A stretch of DNA of 64,000 nt. Origin: Mytilinidion resinicola (taxonomy: Eukaryota > Ascomycota > Dothideomycetes > Mytilinidiales > Mytilinidiaceae). The notes under the pieces are model-generated. The model had not been told where the DNA came from, ran no database searches, and was given only the letters and a program-made list of their open reading frames with translations. The stretch covers positions 217,540 to 281,539 of the forward strand of contig NW_022985475.1 in the NCBI RefSeq assembly GCF_010093595.1, read 5' to 3'. Of the stretch, positions 12,267 through 22,762 are shown piece after piece; position 1 is the first letter of the stretch; each line of letters opens with the position of its first letter. The position numbers and the translations under genes are program-made.

Positions 12267-12719
12267 ATGAGCTCGCAACCCAGCCTGACCTTCGTCCACT
12301 CAGACATCTCATCTGCATCACTCGACTCGTACTTCTCGGACGCTTCCACGCGTGCGCTTCCTCCGTCACCGCGTGAAGGCTCCTTCTACAATACACTTGC
12401 GAAGCCAGACTACAGCCAACTCGCTGCCCATCTCGAGAACGTCCCTCGACGCCGGCACAGTGTCCCAGATCTCTTTCATTCCAGCGATTCGATGGTCTCA
12501 CTGGAGACTACACACCTCGCTGACTCGCGCAGATCCGCATCATCCATTATGGTTCATATTGCACAGAGCCACAGCACGATAGGAACGGCAAGTGGAGGGA
12601 GTTTGACCCCGCCGGGGCGTATCCGAAGCGCCGTTTTCATGGTCAGGAGGAGCTATGCGAAAGTCAATTTCCAAGTCTTGAGGAAGAGGGCTTGGGCTGA
12701 TGCATCCCTAGTGAGATGA
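12267..12719 (+). CDS. small serine-rich protein, unknown function
   Basis: An ATG-started ORF of 150 residues in one exon. It is rich in Ser, His and Pro (VHSDISSASLDSYFSDAS; RRRHSVPDLFHSSDS) with several possible phosphorylation sites of RRxS type. It ends with a more ordered basic block, VRRSYAKVNFQVLRKRAW. No domain is recognised. The clean ATG and uninterrupted length favour a real gene. It is not similar to the neighbouring array genes. Confidence 0.45.
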   Translation: MSSQPSLTFVHSDISSASLDSYFSDASTRALPPSPREGSFYNTLAKPDYSQLAAHLENVPRRRHSVPDLFHSSDSMVSLETTHLADSRRSASSIMVHIAQSHSTIGTASGGSLTPPGRIRSAVFMVRRSYAKVNFQVLRKRAWADASLVR

Positions 12720-13091
12720 GACCTGGAGCTTCTGCTTAGTTGAGTCGCGAAGCTGACGGTAACGAGTTTCTCCTCGCTACACACCACAAAGCAGAAGTAA
12801 GACAGGTTGCCGCATAGCTACGTCTTTGTCCCACTACTCTTATCTACTCGTGGCCACGACAAATTATATTTGACGTAGCCTCGTCATTTTCTATGTCTTT
12901 CCAATACTCACTCCATGTCAATGTCACATGCGAATAGATTTCGTACATTGCTGCCAAGACATCACCCCAGATCTCGTGATCCTGATACCGAGCATATAGA
13001 TCTCAACCCCACTTCGCCACACCACATTATCCTTATCTATCTTTCCTGCCTATCTCATCATTCACATTTTCGAACGCAATCGTTTATTAGA
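12720..13091. other. intergenic, promoter of first array gene
   Basis: No gene. AT- and CT-rich before 13092. Confidence 0.35.
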
Positions 13092-13625
13092 ATGCCAGCC
13101 TTTCAACGTCCAGAATTACAACCTCAACTGGCTAGTGTAGCGACCATAACCGCCTCAGTCGGCGGCCGAACGGAGAGCTTTAACATCTACCCCGGCTCCC
13201 TTCGCTTTTCGGGCCCGTACGCTTCATTCCTTTTCCAATCTCCGCCTCTCCAGCCTCTGACTGAGACTGTTCTCGAAGTTGATTTCCCGCGCGACGCAAC
13301 TGCTTACCTGGAGCCCTCGGGCATCGAATTATCCGAGGACATCGTGTCAGTCATGCACGATGGGGACAGGGAACACCACCTTGCGACATCAAAAGCTGCG
13401 ACGGAGACGGATGAGGACACCGGATGTGTCCTGCAAGCGCTGCCAGAAGAGCAGTACCGCATATTTTCAAGCGCGTTTCCATCCGTACGGATCGAGTGGA
13501 ATGATGCCATAGTTGAGATTGAGACGGAAGGGGAAGTTTGGTTAAGGCGGTGGACAATTTTTCCGAAGTCGGAGAACGCGGAGCGGAGTGAGATGAAGGG
13601 GCTTGTTTCTAGGGAAGAAACATGA
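13092..13625 (+). CDS. array member A: beta-module protein without RING
   Basis: 177 residues, one exon. An upstream in-frame start (12915) would add about 59 residues, but similarity to paralogs begins after 13092. Visible family motifs are YPGSLRFSGP, then VDFPRDATAYLEPSGI (compare FFPQDGHAYLEPS in the pseudogene at 18317 and FPEDATARL at 29531), and near the end VRIEWNDAIVEIETEGEVWL (compare MAIEWGGYKIEIRG). The pattern of alternating hydrophobic residues suggests a beta-rich fold. There is no zinc finger. The next gene (13938) has the RING part but not this module, so the pair may be a split version of the two-domain form. Function unknown. Confidence 0.6.
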   Translation: MPAFQRPELQPQLASVATITASVGGRTESFNIYPGSLRFSGPYASFLFQSPPLQPLTETVLEVDFPRDATAYLEPSGIELSEDIVSVMHDGDREHHLATSKAATETDEDTGCVLQALPEEQYRIFSSAFPSVRIEWNDAIVEIETEGEVWLRRWTIFPKSENAERSEMKGLVSREET

Positions 13626-13818
13626 GAAAAAGTATTACCGACGAAGCTGGCCCGGTTGCTCGAGAAGAACGCCCTCAATGCCACCTCAGGCGCGCCCCAA
13701 CCAGTATCGGCGAAGTTCTCCCACAATGCGGGAACAGTGCACGATACCACACGGCCATATCTAAACAATCTTCTTTGACGAGATGTTCAGTACTGTACCG
13801 CACCTCCACGATACTTGT

Positions 13819-13828
13819 GTATAAAAAG
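13819..13828 (+). promoter_or_regulatory. TATA-box-like element of array member B
   Basis: TATAAAAAGG lies about 115 nt upstream of the ATG at 13938. It suggests that B has its own promoter and is not the 3' exon of A. Confidence 0.4.
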
Positions 13829-13937
13829 GTGGTTGCTACCTTCATTTGTCGACACAATCTCCCACGCAAAGCTGCTTCCCACAGAGCTGAAAAAAATACC
13901 TTTCGAGCACTCTCACGGAAACCAACGAAACTTCGAG

Positions 13938-14918
13938 ATGCCAAGTATCTTTGACTGGTTAGACTCAATGGCCGGAGGTAGTGCAACACAAGCACCCGAT
14001 TGCATAAATGATGGAGGAAGTCAACCTGGGACCCAAAAAGTCTCTGCGCCTCAGGCTAGCACTGACTATACCGCACCTAATCCACAATCCACGTGGCAAC
14101 CTCCACCACAAACTCAATTCGAGCATCGATTCGAGGAGCCAGCGCACCGCGATCGCGACGCTGAAACTGAGGAAAGCAGGCGACCAGCATCGCCAAATCC
14201 TCCCCACAACTGGACCGCAATCAATCGCTCCTACAATATCTATTGCGATGTTAGCTCTGAGGAAGATGAGTATGACTCTGACGATACGGTCATCCGGCAT
14301 CCTCCCCAAACAGTATCATCGCGGATTAAGCACGGGCTGGCTAGTGACGATGACGACCGCCGAAGGCCGAGTGGGTGGCGACCACCTTCTCCGTTCCCAT
14401 TCCTTCAGACACGGCTGCCTCGGCAGCTATTTGCGCAGCCTCCAGAATTGGTAGAGGCCATGGAAGAGGACGAATCGAGCGTTCCCCTCGGATACGAACC
14501 ACGGCGTCCTTCCCAATTATTCAGCCGCCGCTCTGTAGAATTGATAGAAGGGTTCGAAGACGGTGAATCAGACTTCTCCTTAGACTATGAACCACAGTCT
14601 TCGGATGAAGAATGGGAAGAGTACGAGGTCCAAGAGGATGTCGAGTTCGAGTTCATCGGTGATCCTATCGTAATTGATAATATCGCCGATGTGTTTTCCC
14701 TTCAAGAGCATCGACCGGAGACATGTACACTGTGTCTCGAAGATCATGATCCTGCCAACGGCCATACTCACGTGGTCCTGAAAGCGTGTGGGCACATTTT
14801 CTGTAGTGAATGTCTCGATGGCATGCTGAATAGCAGGTATTCCTGCATCAACACGTGCCCTAACTGTCGCTTTCTCCTCGTAAAGCAGCGGATGAAGAGG
14901 CCGATTCTCGCACCCTAG
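13938..14918 (+). CDS. array member B: acidic RING-finger protein
   Basis: 326 residues, one exon. The first 230 residues are low-complexity and acidic, with repeated FxxPPELVEAMEEDES / SRRSVELIEGFEDGES units. The segment FEFIGDPIVIDNIADV is shared with the linker before the RING in the genes at 18317 and 20366. The C-terminal RING is complete: CTLC, then ACGHIFCSEC, then CPNC. It is the only array member with a Cys at the fifth ligand position; the paralogs have Gly there. A RING finger predicts E3 ubiquitin ligase activity; substrates are unknown. Confidence 0.75.
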   Translation: MPSIFDWLDSMAGGSATQAPDCINDGGSQPGTQKVSAPQASTDYTAPNPQSTWQPPPQTQFEHRFEEPAHRDRDAETEESRRPASPNPPHNWTAINRSYNIYCDVSSEEDEYDSDDTVIRHPPQTVSSRIKHGLASDDDDRRRPSGWRPPSPFPFLQTRLPRQLFAQPPELVEAMEEDESSVPLGYEPRRPSQLFSRRSVELIEGFEDGESDFSLDYEPQSSDEEWEEYEVQEDVEFEFIGDPIVIDNIADVFSLQEHRPETCTLCLEDHDPANGHTHVVLKACGHIFCSECLDGMLNSRYSCINTCPNCRFLLVKQRMKRPILAP

Positions 14919-15429
14919 ACTCACAGTTGATGAGTAAGGTTTGCATCCTTTCTAATTAAATTACATCAATCCATCTTCTTTCCTCAAATTGAAGTCGCGT
15001 TCATCGTCGTTCTCCGTCTTATTTCATTCTGAAAACTAAGCAGCTCTTCTCCGCTTGTCGGTGGTCAAAGATAGCTGCCCTCCACAGACATTCCCAGCTA
15101 TGGCAAAGAGTCTTTTCGTACGTAGCTCTTTGTGTGGCCTATCCTCAGCCCAGGCGAAGTTACTATCTCATTCCGGATCTTGCCTTATTATTGTACACGC
15201 ACGTATACCCACAAATTGTTCCTCATATACTCTCTTCCAATCTATTCACACAATTATATATCACCTCGCTTAATGTGAATTAACATTTCGCACCTCATTC
15301 GCATATTTATACATCTCCACCGCTTTTGCGTTGGTATTTTCCTCATATTTTCGCAAACCGAAACTCTTGAAGTTCTGTACATGCTCGAGAAAGCTGATAA
15401 AACCAACACTCCCCACTTCTACTTCCACC
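14919..15429. other. intergenic, duplicated promoter block
   Basis: Positions about 15150-15400 are clearly similar to about 16580-16815 (shared CGGCGAAGTTACTATCTCAT-like and ACTCTTGAAGTT-like blocks), showing that the tandem duplication of C and D includes the upstream region. Confidence 0.6.
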
Positions 15430-16375
15430 ATGAGTCTTGCACTCTTCAACTTCAAATCGCCCACCGTTTACCCCAGCAACAAGCTCTCCGTCGTCGCGAC
15501 AGTTACTATCTCCTGGGGGGGGGGGGCAAGCTGTAAGCTATGAGTTCCGCCCGGGCGATAGCCTCGTTGGACCCTCGTTGCAGATCAAAGCACCGGAGGG
15601 TCCACGATGGTCGGGAATGGAGGTCAAAGTCCTCTTCCTAAGCAATGCGTTAGCTCGCATGGAACCGGCCATGGCAGATGTGCCAGAAACTATCTATGCC
15701 ATTATCCGGGATCCAGATGCGAAAGGGCACTTGGATAATTCCAACACTGCTTGGACTCTGGAAGACGTCCCTGATGCAAAACGCAGGCCCCCGTTCCGTC
15801 GCTATATGATACCAATGGCGACACCAACCCTTCGCATCGACTTGCACTGCGTGACGGTTCTCATCCGCCCGCCGTGGATGATACTCCTTCGCAGGATGCT
15901 TATCCCGATCGAGCGCGAAGCTGATTTTCTTCGAGGTATGGCTCTTGTGTTCCATCGCGACAGTCAGGTCATGCCACATATCATCGAGGAGAATCCTGAC
16001 GCACAAGTCACGGCGGATTCGCTTCCCCGGCCTCGTCCCCCAGATACACACGGGCGTAAACTTTTCAAGCAGCTGGTGAAGCGTGTCATGGTTCGTCCAA
16101 ATGTCGAAACTCTACCCAACCCACCCGGCCAAGCGTGAACAGTACACAGGGTGGAGCTTTATGACGCGCCCATCGATTGGGACGACTGGAAAGAGCCTGA
16201 CGAAAATCCGGTGACCCAACCCGAGGAGCGCCCAGCCAAGATACCGGGATTGGCTTCCACTGTCCTTGAACTGGAGGCTCGTAAGTTTGTAGAATTGCCA
16301 ATGACTGGAGAGCTTGCTGCCCACGAGCAGAAGTTTGTGGATCGGTATGATTACCTTCACCGGTTGATTAAATAG
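15430..16375 (+). pseudogene. array member C: disrupted paralog of member D
   Basis: Aligned with the intact gene at 16849, it carries two lesions. A run of 12 G (15515-15526) shifts the frame between TVTIS-W and GQAVSYEFRPGD. An in-frame TGA at 16136 falls where the paralog has a sense codon, just before VELYDAPIDWDD. Otherwise the reading continues to KFVDRYDYLHRLIK, parallel to the paralog. Eleven or eight G would restore frame at the first lesion, so an assembly error in the homopolymer is possible, but the TGA is independent. Called a pseudogene with fair confidence. Confidence 0.75.
15515..15526 (+). repeat. poly-G run (12 nt) at a frameshift
   Basis: The mononucleotide run sits at the point where the reading frame of member C breaks. 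Slippage in replication or sequencing could produce it. Confidence 0.85.
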
Positions 16376-16376
16376 A

Positions 16377-16848
16377 GTTGATTCGCTTGCGAACGTTCAA
16401 ATTTCAAGTCTTCATATTTTCGCGCTCAGTCCCTGAGTCTATTGATGGCAAGGTCTCTCAACCTTTTTCCTTTGAGCCACTAAATTGATGCTAGCTCATA
16501 GGTCTAGTATTCTCCGTAAGTAATTCCAAATACATCACTTCCACTTCCAATCCGCCATCTTGTATGACCTACGCCAAACCCCGGCGAAGTTACTATCTCA
16601 TTCTAGATCTTCCCTAATTATTGTACGCACACGTATGCTCGCTCGTTGTTTTCTCATGTATACTCTTCCAATATTCTCATTCAATTCGCTATATCATCGT
16701 TTTGCTCCCATGTGAGTAAACATTTCCTGCGACGCTCGTATACTTAAGCAGCTCGTAGCTTTAAGATTCTCCACATATTTCCAATTCATACACTCTTGAA
16801 GTTTCGTACATGCTCCAACAATCTTGCCAAACTTCTTCAACTTTAACA
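16377..16848. other. intergenic, duplicated 3'/5' flank
   Basis: It contains the 3' flank of C, which resembles the 3' flank of D at about 17860-17945 (GGTCTCTC..CTTTGAGC..CTAAATTG), and the duplicated promoter of D. Confidence 0.55.
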
Positions 16849-17796
16849 ATGACAGCTTCAACCAAAGGTTTTCAAAATCTTCTAAAGGTTTACAATTATC
16901 ATCCGAAGCAACTCATTCCCGACCGAAGTGTTCCCGTCGTTGGAACAGTCTCTATCACGTCTGCGGGTCAGACCATCGTTTACCAGTTCCGACCCGGAGA
17001 CAGCTTACTCGGCCCAGCTCTAGCTATCAGAGCGCCCGAGGGCCCAAAATGGTCGGAAAAAGAGGTCCAAATCCTCTTCCCTCACGATGCCGATGCCCGC
17101 ATGGTGCCGGGCGACGTGCAAATTAACAATGACCTCTACGCCATCATCCATGACCCGGATGCTGAGGGTAGTTCTGATGACGAAAATCCCTCTTGGACCA
17201 TAGAGGAGACTTCTCAGGGGCGTCGGTATATGATACCGATGGCGAAACCTGATCTTCTGATGAGCTTCGATGGCGTCAGAGTCAATCTTCGTGCGCCATG
17301 GATGATCTTGGCGCGCAGGGTGAGCATCCCGCAAGAACGCAAAGAAGATTTTCACCGAGCCATAGCTCTATTATTCCAGGGCGATGATGAAATCGAACAG
17401 CAGGACGTCATAGATAGCTCCAAGATACTCAATAGCGCAGGCTTAATCCCACGGCCGCAACCACCAGAAACCGCAGGACGAAACCGATTTAGAAAGCTAG
17501 TGAATCGAGTTCGGGTTCGACGAAAAGTCGAAGACCCCTCACTGATACTACTCGGTCCGGCACCGACATTCTACAAGGTAGAGCTCCACGATGCGCCAAT
17601 CAATTGGGACGATTATGAGCCTACCGAGGATGCGGTGCGTCAGAACGGAGAACGCCCAGCAAATATGCCAAAACTCGGCCTCACAGTTCTCGAACTGGAA
17701 GCTCGCCGATTGCTGAAGTTGCCGATGACGGGCCTCCTCGCTGCGCATGAGCAGCGGCTCGTAGGTCGGTACGTGCATTTTCACTCGCTGCTATAA
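16849..17796 (+). CDS. array member D: beta-module protein, long ringless form
   Basis: 315 residues, one exon. An upstream in-frame ATG at 16810 would add 13 residues, but the conserved ATG shared with C is the one at 16849. Motifs are VPVVGTVSI, YQFRPGDSLLGPALAIRAPEG, VQILFPHDADARM, then RRYMIPMAKPDL and VRVNLRAPWMILARRV. The C-terminal half, with VELHDAPINWDDY and LTVLELEARRLLKLPMTG, is found only in C and D. The FP-x-DA-x-AR block and the VRVxxxxPW block match the other array members, so it belongs to the same family. Function unknown. Confidence 0.65.
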   Translation: MTASTKGFQNLLKVYNYHPKQLIPDRSVPVVGTVSITSAGQTIVYQFRPGDSLLGPALAIRAPEGPKWSEKEVQILFPHDADARMVPGDVQINNDLYAIIHDPDAEGSSDDENPSWTIEETSQGRRYMIPMAKPDLLMSFDGVRVNLRAPWMILARRVSIPQERKEDFHRAIALLFQGDDEIEQQDVIDSSKILNSAGLIPRPQPPETAGRNRFRKLVNRVRVRRKVEDPSLILLGPAPTFYKVELHDAPINWDDYEPTEDAVRQNGERPANMPKLGLTVLELEARRLLKLPMTGLLAAHEQRLVGRYVHFHSLL

Positions 17797-18316
17797 ACCA
17801 AAAGATCTAATGTGCTGAGAACAGTTAGCTTCACCTTTAGCGTTTTTGCTTTTGACCAATCTCATCAAGGTCTCTCCTTTGAGCTTCTAAATTGTCCCCG
17901 GCTCATATTTTCCTTAAGTAACTTAAAATACATCGCCTCCACGTCTATAATCTCATCTTCTCTGTTGTAATATGCGAACCTCCAGTGATTGTTGTGCACT
18001 GTCGAACTAGATCAGCTCGATTATTCTTTATGCGAGTTCTTTATACTATCCACAACTGCAGCTCATTATATCCACGCACTGCTCAATCCTCCTTACCTGC
18101 CGCATTTGCTGTGCTTTGCATTGTACAACCACCAAATACCCAATGTCGTCATATCATGTTCACTCTTGTGGCGAGTTCTTACAACGTATTTGTGGCATGT
18201 GTTTTGCTGTAGATTACAACGCCTTTGTGTCCTACACAATGCCCTACTGTGTATTTATATCTCGTTACTCTCCCCTTCCATTTTTCAATTTCGTTCCTCC
18301 ACACCAAAACGCAATC
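17797..18316. other. intergenic
   Basis: No gene. The first 150 nt resemble the flank after member C; the rest is AT-rich and probably the promoter of the next locus. Confidence 0.4.
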
Positions 18317-19425
18317 ATGACAGAGCACCCACCCCCAATCGTAGGGATCGTCTCCATCTCGGCTCCCCATTTAGATATCTCAGATACATATGAGATCGCC
18401 CAAGAATCAACAGGCATGCACTTCGGCCCCAATGACGAATTCTTGTTTGAGGGGGTTTAGGCACAATTACAGTCTTCTTTCCCCAAGACGGCCACGCATA
18501 TTTGGAGCCGTCAGAAGCAATCGTCGAACCAAGGATCACGCACATCTACCAACCCGAAGGGTACATGCGTGCAAGCGGCGCAGAATCAAATCCCGGCTTC
18601 CGGGTCGAGGAGGACATGCATAATGTTTGTGATCTCATCACCCACGCACCACTTAGGATGGCCATTGAATGGGGCGGATACAAGATTGAGATCCGGGGTA
18701 AAATGATCATGCCTTACCGCTCGACAGGCGGCCACGAGCTCGCTCGCCTAGAACATTCGACCGGTCATCCTCCGGATCTGGATGATGAAGTCGTGTTTGG
18801 GTTGAATATCCAGCATCAGTATATGGGTGGAGAGGTAAACATCGACCCCATTGCTGATTCTCCCACGCCGGAGCAGGTCGAAAGCGGGCTTGACGCTTGC
18901 AGCATTTGTCCGGAGGATTACGGCGATGGCCATACTCCGGTTGTCCTGAAAGAATGCAAGCGCGTTTTTGGCCATGAATGCTTGCACGAGCTTGTTAACG
19001 GTTCTCAAGCTAATGGAGACGAAATCTTTTGTCCCACTGCAGAACTATTTTGGTCGAGGAGAGGGATCGAGAAATTACCAGGCGTCCTTCCTCAACTAGT
19101 ACAGATGACGGAGCGCAGGAGTTTGAGGATCCTGGGGAGATGGCCGACGTATAGCGTGAGTATATCGGCACGCCTATCGATATCGATACCATTGCCGATT
19201 CTCGAAGAGGTGTCTAATGGTGTCGAAGTCTGCAGCATCTGTCCGGAAGACTACGGCGATGGCCATACTCCAGTAGTCCTCAAAAAATGCAAGAAATTTT
19301 TCGGCCGTGAATGCTTGCTTGAGATGGTGAATGGCCAATCCTCGCAGAATAAACGTTCTAATTGCAGGATAGAGCTCTTCGAGCGTAGAGTGGCTTTCTC
19401 CGTCCTCTCATCTTCCATAACTTGA
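18317..19425 (+). pseudogene. array member F: frameshifted gene with two RING remnants
   Basis: It starts MTEHPPPIVGIVSISAPH. The frame breaks at a G-run near 18450 and resumes as GTITVFFPQDGHAYLEPSEA, then MAIEWGGYKIEIRG. Two RING-like units follow about 333 nt apart, each CSICPEDYGDGHTPVVLK, but the Cys-Gly-His is replaced (ECKRVFGHEC; KCKKFFGREC) and the last CPNC pair is gone. Between them a fragment in another frame reads EYIGTPIDIDTIAD, the linker seen before the RING in other members. This is a partially duplicated, decaying gene. Confidence 0.75.
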
Positions 19426-19547
19426 GCTCTGAATTGTTTCAAGGCTCATCTGGACAGTATGCAACTATAGCCTTTACGAAATTGAATCTTCTTGCACTTC
19501 CAGTCCATTCCACATCCCTTTGTGATTATTTGTCTTTATAATTCTGT

Positions 19548-19620
19548 GAGGAGTGCCTTGATGGCATAGTGAATGGTAAGTGTTCCTCCCAGAGAGTTTT
19601 CGGATTGTAGAGCTACTCTG
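19548..19620 (+). pseudogene. third RING fragment of member F
   Basis: The frame reads EECLDGIVNGKCSSQRVFGL followed by a stop, matching the second half of the array RING (SECLDGMLNS in member B). It is a relic of a further duplication downstream of the two units at 18.9 and 19.25 kb. Confidence 0.5.
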
Positions 19621-19625
19621 TTTCC

Positions 19626-20365
19626 CGCAAGGAAGAGAAGGACGATTGTTGTGCCTTGATCTCGATCTTCACTTCTTCTTCTTCTTCTTTCATCTCAACC
19701 AATTTCAATCTTAAGAAAAATTATACTCCTCGCCGTTATCGATCAAAACACCTTTTACTTCATTCACTACGTAATCTAAATGGCTATCAGGCCTTGTCTT
19801 TCAATGCTTTCTCCCTCTCCAAGATAGTATCCTTCTAGCTTCATACCGCCTAGACGTCAACGCTCTTGGCTTTTGGTTTCCCCCCCGTATTCTTGCCAAC
19901 GTTGGGTTGCCAATTGATCCTCTAGATATAAACGGCCATACTACCTTTCATCGCGCAGTGCAACATGGCGATTACGGGCCTGTAAATCCATGTCACCCGT
20001 GGCGCCATCGTCAATGTCATCGACAAGTTCGCACTGCGTGTAGTGTGGAGTTGACCTCATCTCATCCTGGCCTCTCACAATGTCCCAACCTACATTGTAC
20101 ATACATTCGGACCGATTCACCATCATGTTCAGCTATAAATGCTCTTAATGTGCCCATTGCTTCAACAAAGGCATTGTGATGTCTCAATTCACTTAGTTTC
20201 CGCAGTTCCACTCCTCATGGAGCGCTTAAAAGCAAGTCTCTCTACTCTTGTCCCTCCTCATCATCAGTGCCCCGTCTCACACCACACACACATATCAATT
20301 CTCAGACATCCACCACACCAAGCATTACCAATTTTCAAACGCCAATTAGCACCTCCACTCCCAGC
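19626..20365. other. intergenic
   Basis: It includes a CTT/TTC microsatellite near 19675-19690. No other signal found. Confidence 0.35.
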
Positions 20366-21295
20366 ATGTCCAGCTCCACCACTACTCTCAACGTGGTCAC
20401 AGACAGCACCCGCCCCGCCGCCGCCAACATCATTCTCCGCCCAACTCAAGCACTGACAGGCGGAGTCATGAAGAACATCCACGCGGACGGCGTCTGCACG
20501 TATGAGGACCTAGTGATCCGCGCAGATGGCGAGCCGGCGCAACAAGGGAATTTACATATTCTCTACCCCGGCACTGCTACCGTCAAGCTGTGGTACGGCG
20601 AACCAAACATCACTCGAGATGTTCATACCATCATTCCCGCTATTCGAGCCCGGGAGCAGCTACCGTTCCCCCATGGCCGAAATCCGTATGCCGGACTTCG
20701 AACGTCGCGGGTCGAGCGTGTTAGCGATCACGAGAAGCGGATCGTGACGAAGAAAGCTGCGACCGCCGTTTTCGAGTTTGGGGAACAGTCTGTCCGAGTC
20801 CGCGCACATGGCGAGATTGCCCTCGAGTGCCTTGAGCCCGAGGATGAGACTGAAATCCAGCAAGCTCAAGCTGTCAGCCAAGATGACCACCATTGGCGTG
20901 GCGGCCTCTCCAGCATCTTCCGCCGACGCCGAGATGGACGCCGCCAGGCCGGGCCTACCCAGATCTCGGAAGTGTTCCATGATTCCTCTGAGGAGGTCTG
21001 GGAAATGCCCACCGGAGCCGAAGAAGATGTTCCCCTCGAGTTTGTCGGTCCTCGAACCAATGTCGACGAACTTTCCAAGCCAACCACTGAGAAAGACCTC
21101 CCCGAATGCTCCATCTGCCAAGATGACCAATATGGAGATGGCCACCACGCGGTCAAGCTTAATGCGTGCGGTCACATTTTTGGGGCAGAGTGCTTGGAAG
21201 TAATGTTCAACCACCGCTTCGCGGCATCAAATGCCTGCCCCAACTGCAGGATCGAACTCGCCACCAAGAAAGAGCGTCGTGCCGTCCACACTTAG
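20366..21295 (+). CDS. array member E: beta-module plus RING finger
   Basis: 309 residues, one exon, ATG chosen at 20366 because the paralog-like part begins there. The N-terminal module has LHILYPGTATVKLWYGEPNI (the family FP/YP-x-x-ATA block) and AVFEFGEQSVRVRAHGEIAL. A basic patch, FRRRRDGRRQ, follows, then an acidic linker (SSEEVWEMPTGAEEDVPLEF). The C-terminal RING is CSIC..NACGHIFGAEC..ACPNC. The fifth zinc-ligand position is Gly, a variant I recall from many fungal RING proteins. It is the best-preserved two-domain member. Predicted ubiquitin ligase; the module may bind the target. Confidence 0.75.
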   Translation: MSSSTTTLNVVTDSTRPAAANIILRPTQALTGGVMKNIHADGVCTYEDLVIRADGEPAQQGNLHILYPGTATVKLWYGEPNITRDVHTIIPAIRAREQLPFPHGRNPYAGLRTSRVERVSDHEKRIVTKKAATAVFEFGEQSVRVRAHGEIALECLEPEDETEIQQAQAVSQDDHHWRGGLSSIFRRRRDGRRQAGPTQISEVFHDSSEEVWEMPTGAEEDVPLEFVGPRTNVDELSKPTTEKDLPECSICQDDQYGDGHHAVKLNACGHIFGAECLEVMFNHRFAASNACPNCRIELATKKERRAVHT

Positions 21296-21965
21296 GATCC
21301 GCTAAGCATCCCCCTAGAACGCCGCTGAGGACATTCCCGTGGCGTTCTCTCACTTCATCGTTGCGCACATATGAGTACTTGTTTCTCAAAGAACTAACTT
21401 GATAACTTTGACTTCTCGCAAGGGGAGAGTTGGGCAAATGAGAGCGACGGCAGCCGTTGAAGCTTAGATTGCGTTCCTACCCTAAATGGTAGAATGAGGC
21501 GTTTAGATACCACAATACAATAAATACCCCAAAGTAATTTTTATAGTTGCACTGTGATGTTTTCTGCCTAGTGATAGCGATATTCGTGTGAGCCTGTGCT
21601 CCTGCCCATCCATAAGCTTCGCGAACAGCTTTAATCGCTACAGTCGCTGAATACACAAGAAGGGTGCAAGATTCGAATGGCCAACGGATACTTGATAGTC
21701 TCTTAAGCGTTAAGTTTATGAATTACCGTCTTTTCTACATCACTAAGACGGGTTAGGATTCAATGGTACATGTTAAAGACAACATCGTTGAACTCTCAGA
21801 GTCCCCAGCATGCATACACGGTCCAGACTACAAAGACGTTCTAGACCCCAACACCACCACAACACCTACACCACTACAATAACTGTCTTCGGCGGCATCC
21901 TTTGCCAAACAACATCTGTATCTTGCAGCACATCACATATTCTACGTAGCATAACACGCTCAGAC
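21296..21965. other. intergenic
   Basis: No gene recognised. An upstream ATG at 21810 is in frame with the following gene, but its extension (His/Arg/Thr-rich) has no counterpart in paralogs. Confidence 0.35.
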
Positions 21966-22762
21966 ATGGACGGCCGGGCAGGCTCTAGCTCAGCTCTGGA
22001 AATTCTACGTCAGCAGCCCCGTGTCCCCGGCCACGCCTTCATAGTCATGCGGTCCACCTTTGGGGCTCTCTGTATTAGAGACCGTGAGCTCCCACGTGAG
22101 ATAGGCCGTCAGATGCTCATTCACTACATGGGTGGTGCCCGGCTCATCTTCAAAAAGGACTCCAGAGACTTGAAGGTTGCATTCACTGAGGACAGAGTCG
22201 TCAGTACAGGACCCGGCGGACCAAAGGTCCGTATGGCGCGCTCACCTGGAAGCTTATTCTCTGAACCAGTCATCATTGCACATCATAACCCCCATGCAGT
22301 GGAATCTCTGATCTTCAATGGTTGGGAATTGGATCCAGAGGCCCAACTAGGTGCTTGTCCAGTCTACAAGTGGGGCCAAATGAGGGTCATTCTGATCACT
22401 GGTAATCCGACCGTCGTCTTTCAGCACAGAGACACGGCTACCATGGTCGTAGTTGGCCGAGAACAGCGTATCCAGCTGAACGAAGCGAGGGCTATTGCAG
22501 TCCCGCTTTATCAAACTGATGTGCCGCTGGAGTGGACTCGAGAGATAAAGGTGGATGATTTCGCTACTGAGATTGACAAATGCGCTATCTGCTATCAGAC
22601 TGGGAAAAGGACCATCGGCCATATCGTGTTCTATGCGTACACATCTTTAAAGAAAACTGCTTGGAGGAGTTTGTAGAGTCTGCGACTTCAAATCTTTGTA
22701 CGTATGATCCTAATACACATACCAGAGTCCTCTTGGTGTCATTGTCCCGGGAACCGTGTTGA
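21966..22762 (+). pseudogene. array member K: RING broken by frameshift
   Basis: The frame from 21966 gives the N-terminal module (MLIHYMGGARLIF; later NPTVVFQHRDTATMVVVG, clearly like KPTIVLQHGGRTVIVIAG at 27.9 kb) and runs into the RING start KCAICYQTGKRTIGHIVF. About 22640 the frame is lost: the next RING residues, CVHIFKENCLEEFVE, are in another frame, and the expected final CPxC is found only as fragments. The first frame stops at 22676. It could still make a truncated RING-less protein. Recent decay is more likely. Confidence 0.65.
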